A stretch of DNA of 64,000 bases. It comes from Lepus europaeus. Lineage: Eukaryota; Chordata; Mammalia; Lagomorpha; Leporidae. A program made the translations under genes and the position numbers. The notes under the pieces are model-generated. The model saw nothing but the letters and a program-made list of their open reading frames with translations. It had not been told where the DNA came from and did not search any database. The stretch lies in assembly GCF_033115175.1 (NCBI RefSeq), contig NC_084843.1, positions 54,352,474 to 54,416,473 on the forward strand, written 5' to 3'. Of the stretch, positions 57,784 through 64,000 are shown one piece after another (the stretch's first letter is position 1; each line of letters begins with the position of its first letter).

Positions 57784-57909
57784 GAGGAGATGTTTTTGCA
57801 CTTAAAGGACTTAGAGGTGTCCATCATTTGAATGGATGTGTTATGTCAGGTTATGTACTTTTTGGATATAGAAAGACAGAAAAATGTCATTATATTCTGA
57901 AGGGACTAA

Positions 57910-58095
57910 TTTTTTTAAAGGTTTTTATTTATTTATTTGAGAAGCAGAGTTACAGACAGAGAGAGAGAGAAAGACAGAGAGAAAAGTCTTCCATCACTCC
58001 CCAAATAGCCCCAGTGGCTGAAGCTGGGCCAACCTGAATCCAGGAGCCAGAAACTTCTTCCAGGTATCCCAAGTGGGTTTAGGGGCCCAAGCAAT
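57910..58095 (-). mobile_element. C-repeat SINE, 5'-truncated
   Basis: 'TTTTTTTAAAGGTTTTTATTTATTTATTTGAGAAGCAGAGTTAC' to 'CCAAGTGGGTTTAGGGGCCCAAGC'; the head is missing. Confidence 0.82.
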
Positions 58096-58194
58096 TTTTG
58101 CAATTCTGATTAGACCTATGACCCATAAGCTCTTGACTTCAGATGATGACTAATTCCGACGTTTGTTCCAAACTGCATGATCATTCAATGAAGA

Positions 58195-58262
58195 AAGAAA
58201 AAAAAAAGGGGGGGAGGAAGGAAGAAAGAAAGAAATTTAAATTTCTTCAACTTTCTTCCCTC
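58195..58262. repeat. Polypurine tract joined to a polypyrimidine tract by an 18-bp palindrome
   Basis: A/G-only from about 58195 to 58234, then AAGAAATTTAAATTTCTT (58230-58247, perfect palindrome), then T/C-rich to 58262. Confidence 0.85.
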
Positions 58263-60189
58263 TTTTTTTTTGAAAACTATAAGAAATGACAAGACAAATG
58301 TTTCTGAATGTCTTGGAGCATATTTAATATCTTTAAACACGGGACATCATTGCTTAAGAAATCCTCTAAAATGGAATTAAGAGTTAGTGTTAATTTTTCA
58401 TAATTTCCAAAAGCTATTATTTTTGTAATACAAGATGAAGCTGCTTATTTGTACATATTTTTTTCTGCTTGTGGAGTTGGAGTAAAGGGAAAAATAAGAA
58501 TTCACATTAACTGGGGGAAAAGTATTTGTGGAATGCACGAAGAAGGAAACTTGAAGAGCTATTGAGAATCTCCATGCAAACTGCTAGCTAAATGATAAGC
58601 GAAGTTAACTGGCTCATTTTCTTAAAGATGCTGTTTTATTTTACTGACTATGTAGCTACCAGTTCACTCCACTTAGGAACTGCTGCTGCTATGGCTCACA
58701 CAGCACCCCTGCTTTTGCAGCTGGAGGATTCATCCATGTCCCAGGCTCCTTGATAAAGCTGGTTTCTAATCTGCTGGAACATGAAAGAGCTTTCTTACAC
58801 CAGTAAACAAGCTTCCATTTCATTTACTACTGGTCCTCCTGTGACCTTGATTTTGAGTTCCTAAAATTAGACTCATGTTTTCTGTTTCTGTGTCCACATT
58901 GTGGAACCCTTGATTTTTCTAACCTAGGATTCACTTCTGCTTTTACCAATATAATGGATTAAATAATGGGCCAAAAAAAGAAATATTTTAATTCCCAAGC
59001 AGTCCATATCTGTGCGTTTGACCTTAGTTGGAAACAATTCTGTTATAGATGTAATTAAGAATCACGAGATGAAATCATCCTGGACTTAGGCTGGGTCCCA
59101 ATCCACTTACTAGTATCCTTTTACAAAAACGTAGAGGGGGATTCAAAGCATAGAGATGCCAAATAAACGGAGAAAATGGCTCCATAGATGGAAACATCCG
59201 TAGATTGAGGCGTGCTGGAAATTGCCAGCTTAGGAGAGAGACATGAGGCACAGGAGCAGAGCGTCCAGAAGGAACCAACCCCGTGGGAACCCTAATTTTA
59301 GACTTTTTGCCTACATAACACCTAACTGCTAGCCCGTTCTGAACTTCATTAGCATCAACGACTCATCTTCTGAGCATATACTCTGTGTATCACGTTCTAT
59401 GAGAAAACCTAGATTTCATTTTTCTAAAAAAAGACTTACTTATTTGAAAGTCTAGATTTTATTAGGCCGGCTGCCCAACGACTCAGTCTCACTGAGTGGG
59501 GAAACCACAGCCTACAAGTGCCACTAAAATAAAGAATGGAATTGACTCAGTTTTATGGTACTGATCCATTCCCAGCAGGCCAGTTATGGCCAGGAACAGG
59601 GGAGCAGCAGCATCTATGGGAGGAAACATCTCACAGGGAAGTGTGGGGGAGGAAAGGAACTCTTAGCAGAGGGAATGAACAGCATCACTACTACCTTCAT
59701 CCTGGTGGGTGTGTTGGTACCGACTGGTTCCTCTTCGCATTGCTCGTCTTTCTATTTCCTCCTGAGGAAAATGATCTGGTCACTAGTCCTGAAATCCATA
59801 CCATTTGTTTGATGAGAAATGACAGCTGCCCGTTGTTAATTTCCCCTGCTGCTGTAAAGTTTACAGCCTATGAGAATGACAGTCATTAAATGTGTTATTA
59901 CTCATTTAATTTCAAAAATGAAAATTCAAAATGTGATAGTGAAATATAATAAGAGGAGGCTAACTTAGTTCAGTATGTACCAAATCTAGAGAGCAGAAAG
60001 AATATAAGAGGTTACAGAACTAAAAGAGAACCAGTATTTCTTGTATATGTTAGTAGTAGGGCTAAATTATCCCCAGATAAAGGTCACTTTAGATCTATCC
60101 TAATAGAACTTTTACATGAAGAGAATAAAATTGAATCATAAGTAAATTAATTGCCTAACAGAACAAAACAAGGTTAAAAACTTATAGGA
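58263..60189. other. Single-copy-looking DNA
   Basis: About 1.9 kb with no repeat that I can name. The 117-codon plus frame at 59536-59889 and its overlapping frame are discussed under rejected items. Confidence 0.35.
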
Positions 60190-60480
60190 AGGCAACAAAA
60201 TCCAGACTAAAAAACATAAAATTTACAATGTACAGCATTCAATTAAATAGTGCAAAGTGTTGGAAAATACGATACATAACTAGTAGAAACAAATCAGGAG
60301 AAACAGACTCAAAAATAGTAAAAATAATGGAATTGGCAGACAAGGGTCTGAAAATAGCTATTAGAAATATGTTCAAAGCTTTAAAGAAAAAGCATGAACA
60401 GAGTGAAAAAGGAAATGGGAGATATTTTTAGAAGAACGAAATGAAACATCTGAAGAAACGAAAACTTCACAGGATGAAAG
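60190..60480 (+). mobile_element. Ancient L1M 5'-region fragment
   Basis: 'CAAATCAGGAGAAACAGACTC', 'ATGGAATTGGCAGACAAGGGTCTGAAAATAGCTATTAGAAATATG' and 'ATGAAACATCTGAAGAAACG' follow the 5' leader area of old L1Ms. Confidence 0.5.
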
Positions 60481-62259
60481 AAGACTTGTTTAGCTGATGG
60501 AGCACACCGGGAAAAGTCGTTCCGGATGTGGCTAGAGTGTTATGCAGTCAACTTCTGAAAGAATTTAGAAACCATGGGGGTGATTTGGAATGTTCCCCAA
60601 GGGCCTGGGGAAGCCTACATAATAAGCAAAAGAGAGATGTCTATTGTGGAGGGTTGGAAACGTATTTCTTTCTAAATTGGCTTTTTACCAGCACAGAAAC
60701 AGAAGATAATAGAGCTCTTTCTGCTTCACACTTGTTTATCAATAAACTAGTTCTACATGGGAGACTGAAGTTCTTGAAGAGTTCATTGGCAAGGGGCACT
60801 GCCACAGCACCCTGGAACCAGCAGACACTGTCTTAGCTCACCTCCACCAAACAGTCACTGCATGTCTGATCTTGTCAGGCACTGCTCCTGAACCAGAGTA
60901 CAGCTCGGCACAAACATGTCTAAGGTGTCTATTATCACGGAATTTTTCTGCATGACAGAGGACTTTCTCAGTCATTTTCTTGGTAAGAACTGATTCAGTA
61001 GCTAACAGTGTTTTAGTTATGAGCACGACAGCTTTTAGAGCCCATGAAGTAATAGAATATCATTTACTTTTGTGAATATTTTGAGACCTAATTGGTTGCA
61101 CTTCAATGGAATTTTAAACCTTTGAAATTGTGTTATCTTCTGAACTTGATAAGCCATAAAGCCATCTCTAAGTCACCAGTTACACGGTTCATTTTTTTAA
61201 ATGAACAAAAGATCAGATGGATTTCACTTTTATACAAGTCAATTAAATTTCACCCAAACAAATGAAGTGTCACTCTCAATGGATCTTTGCTTTGCTTTAG
61301 GCTTTTGACTGACAGTCCTTTTTGTTTGAAAGTATTGATTTTGATAATATTAAGTGACTGCAAGTATACTCTCATAGTCCATGGTGAGGGAGGGGAATAG
61401 ATGTTAAAAAAATCTATATATTTCATTTGCAGATTTCTCAAGTAAGATACATTAGGATTAGGTAAAATTTGGCCATGAGATTTTTCTAAAAGAAACCATT
61501 TTGAAAACTTGCCTGACTGTGAATCTTTTGTTTTAAAAGCATCTTAGAATCTATTCTGATCAATCTCAATAAAAAGTACACAGTTATCCAGATTACCTAA
61601 ATTTGCTCCAAACTCTTCAAGTTCATGACAACACTTTGGAAGAGGAAGACTAAGCTGAGTCTTGATTACTCAGCCTAGTGGTGGCCTGCAGACCGTGAAA
61701 TGTGATGAGGTGTTCAGACCAAGCTCAGCAACATCAGGCTGGGGGTCAGGTGCCAGATGCCTTGACTGAGATGAGACAGGAAATGAAGCTATTTTGACCT
61801 CACAAGTGAGCCAATTTCATTTCCCCAGGTAGACACTGATTATCATTGTGTTGCTAAAGAAGAATGATTTTTGAAATTGAAGCTTGTGGTCTATTTTAAA
61901 CTCTTTTTTCTAAGAAAAATCCAAAACTCCTACGATATTTTTGCTATAGACTACAAAGGAATCTACCAAGGAATCTCAAATTATTTGAGAATTGAAATAA
62001 ACAAGAAAGTCTAAGTTGATGGCCTATGGACCATAAAGGAATAACCAAGATGAGTGATTAAAAGTATACTACTATATTCACATTTAATCCTAATTTACTC
62101 TAGTTTTTCTGCCTAATTTGACCAGAAACATGGCAGAAAAATATCTATCGGTAATCAAACTCCAGAACTTGAGAAGTTAATATGTAAATTAATGTATCAC
62201 TCTTAAATTTCAACAATGGCTGCAATTCACCACGGAAAAAGTTATTGAATGTCTCAACA
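60481..62259. other. Single-copy-looking DNA
   Basis: The plus-strand frame at 60528-60836 (102 codons) has no recognised domain. Nothing else seen. Confidence 0.35.
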
Positions 62260-62600
62260 TCCCAAGTACTGCATTAGACACCAGCTCTATAGAGTGTTCT
62301 CCTCAGGAAAGTCACAGAAAATGGAGAGGCAGACAAAGGCAATAGCATTGGGTGTGCTTTGATGGAAATAATAAAGGGCATAATATGAATGAGTGAATAA
62401 TGCCAAACTCAGACTAAACGACCTCTGAGCTGCAACTTGGAAGAGCATAGTGGAAAATGTTCCAGTCGGGAGAACAATGTGTAGTAAAGCACAGAACCCT
62501 GTGAGTTGATCGTACATGTTGTAGGGCTCCAAGAACAAGAGGTGGGAGTTGAGGTTGAAGATGGAGACAGGCAAGACCCAAAGGCTATACTACATAAGGG
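62260..62600 (+). mobile_element. Ancient interspersed repeat, family not named
   Basis: 'GTAAAGCACAGAACCCTGTGAG' and 'TCCAAGAACAAGAGGTGGGAG' resemble the middle of the repeat noted at 28.1 and 51.1 kb. Confidence 0.35.
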
Positions 62601-62859
62601 ATGACTGGTGTTTCAAGCAGCCCTTTACATTGCTAATTCAAAATCAGAGACTAGAATGTGCTGCACAGAAAAGACAAAGGCATACCTGAGCCCCAATTCA
62701 CATAAAGGCGCACTGCTAAAGGCATGGGTTAAATAACCATATCCAATTTTGAAATGCTTCAGATGTTCCACTGAACGAACCTTAAGAGACAGCAGATAGG
62801 GTGGTCACGCTATCATGAAATCATCCAAAATCTTAATATTCGAAGTCTATCCACCAGCA

Positions 62860-63008
62860 CCATTCCTCACCAGCACCGTCTGAGTGCTTGTTAGAAATGC
62901 AGAACCTTGGGCCACAATGCCTAAGGAGACTTACCTAACCAGAATTGGCACTTTAGCAACATACCCAGGTGATTCTCATGCACATAGAACTGATGAAGCA
63001 CTATGTCT
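62860..63008 (-). mobile_element. MER5A-type hAT-Charlie element
   Basis: 'GAGTGCTTGTTAGAAATGCAGAACCTTGGGCC', 'AACCAGAATTGGCACTTTAGCAA' and 'CCCAGGTGATTCTCATGCACATAGAACTGATGAAGCACTATG' fit MER5A reversed. It is a non-autonomous DNA transposon, long inactive. Confidence 0.8.
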
Positions 63009-63100
63009 GGTTTTCACATGTTAATTTATGTGATTTGTGGCATATACACAAAGCTATGGTGAAAGAATAAATGCACTGGCATTAAGAATGAATGAGTAGG

Positions 63101-63345
63101 GGGTCGGCACTGTGGCATAGTAGGCTAAGCCTCTGCCTGCAGTGCCGGCATCCCAAATGAGTGACCTTCTGACCCAGCTCTCTGCTAATGGCCTGGGAAA
63201 GCAATAAAAGATGGCCCAAGTGCTTGGGCTCCTGCACTCGCATGGGAGATCCTGAAGAAGCTCCTGGCTCCTGGCTTCTGATTGGCCCAGCTCTGACCAT
63301 TGCAGCCATTTGGGGAGTGAACCAGAGGATAGAAGACCTTTCTAA
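63101..63345 (+). mobile_element. C-repeat SINE, slightly truncated tail
   Basis: 'GGGGTCGGCACTGTGGCATAGTAGG' head, 'GGGAGATCCTGAAGAAGC' body and 'AGAAGACCTTTCTAAAAAAATAG' end. The CT-rich part is almost absent. Confidence 0.9.
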
Positions 63346-63563
63346 AAAAATAGATGAATAAGTGGAATACTTATGTAAAAATTTTCAGTAGTCAAGTGGT
63401 CATGCAGATCTGCAAATCTGAGAGAGGGAGATCTGGGAAAAGACATAAAAATATAGACATTCTGGAGTTACCAAGTTATCAAATATAGGGGTAATATTCA
63501 AAGTAAGAGGATAGGTAAGAATATGAATAGGGTGAGAAAAGTAAACATCAAGAATATATTCTT

Positions 63564-63896
63564 GGCCGGCGCCGTGGCTTAACAGGCTAATCCTCTGCCT
63601 TGTGGCGCCGGCACACTGGGTTCTAGTCCTGGTTGGGGTGCTGGATTCTATCCCGGTTGCCCCTCTTCCAGTCCAGCTCTCTGCTGGGAGGGCAGTGGAG
63701 GATGGCCCAAGTGCTTGGGCCCTGCACCCGCATGGGAGACCAGGAGAAGCACCTGGCTCCAAGCTTTGGATCAGCACGATGCGCCGGCCGCAGCGGCCAT
63801 TGGAGGGTGAACCAATGGCAAAAAGGAAGACCTTTCTCTGTGTGTCTCTCTCTCTCACTATCCACTCTGCCTGTCAAAAAAAAAAAAAAAAAAAAA
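63564..63896 (+). mobile_element. C-repeat SINE, young, 13-bp duplication
   Basis: 'GGCCGGCGCCGTGGCTTAAC' head, B box region 'GGGTTCTAGTCCTGG', CT-rich part and long A tail. AAGAATATATTCT at 63550-63562 and 63897-63909 is the duplication. Confidence 0.97.
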
Positions 63897-64000
63897 AAGA
63901 ATATATTCTCTGGCATCAACTTTTAAAGGATAGGCCAAGTAAATTGATTTAAGTAATGGATTGAATTAGATTTTCCAAACAAGAAGAAAACTCAAGAGGA

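Noticed and set aside
59536-59889. 117-codon plus frame and an overlapping 85-codon frame with 'TTTFILVG' and a hydrophobic run, faintly like an olfactory receptor N-terminus
   Set aside because: No diagnostic receptor motif follows (no PMYFFL or MAYDRY equivalent), the frames disagree, and the likeness is a few residues. Not enough to call a pseudogene.
60528-60836. 102-codon plus frame
   Set aside because: No recognisable domain, no splice-site context that persuades, and a length within chance range for this composition.

Overview
This window is mammalian nuclear DNA from a lagomorph, most likely a leporid such as rabbit. The evidence is some two dozen copies of the lagomorph C-repeat SINE (tRNA-derived: 5' GC-rich head, a 'GGTTCTAGTCC'-like B box, a CT-rich 3' part and an A tail) and several L1 3' ends of rabbit type. 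The DNA is AT-rich. I found no exon, RNA gene or CpG-island promoter that I can support, so it reads as intergenic or deep intronic DNA. Nearly all long open frames are L1 ORF2 or chance frames through SINEs.

Layout. 1-9 kb: a young, near full-length-class L1 on the minus strand (377-6982) with a 14-bp target-site duplication. Its 5' end is inverted (twin priming), so a piece of 5' UTR and ORF1 lies on the plus strand and ORF2 on the minus strand. A 730-bp segment of its 3' UTR (1811-2540) recurs almost unchanged and inverted at 8252-8981, outside the L1, where it appears to split an old MaLR LTR. 9-21 kb: mostly single-copy-looking DNA with SINEs, MIRs, a fragmentary L1M and a second, shorter rabbit L1 (16308-17587). 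21-31 kb: a MaLR LTR, an ancient L1 3' half (22.3-23.6 kb), six SINEs, L2 and MER5-type relics. 33-38 kb: SINEs around a probable solo LTR (34812-35346, TG...CA ends, 6-bp duplication) carrying a long TA tract and a 23-base C run, then a 5'-truncated L1 and a CpG-bearing, LTR- or promoter-like patch near 38.0-38.5 kb. 40.6-48.8 kb: ancient L1 DNA invaded by a nested SINE pair and further SINEs, then two more L1M relics and an MLT1-type LTR. 48.8-62 kb: repeat-poor DNA, including an AT-rich stretch (51.6-52.5 kb) that could be a conserved non-coding element. 62-64 kb: MER5A and two SINEs.

No genes act together here. The biology is the layering of retroelement insertions, many dated relative to each other by target-site duplications and nesting. 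I found no convincing undescribed system. The strongest oddity is the near-identical inverted repeat made of L1 3' UTR sequence. Family names come from recognition by eye; no database search was run.
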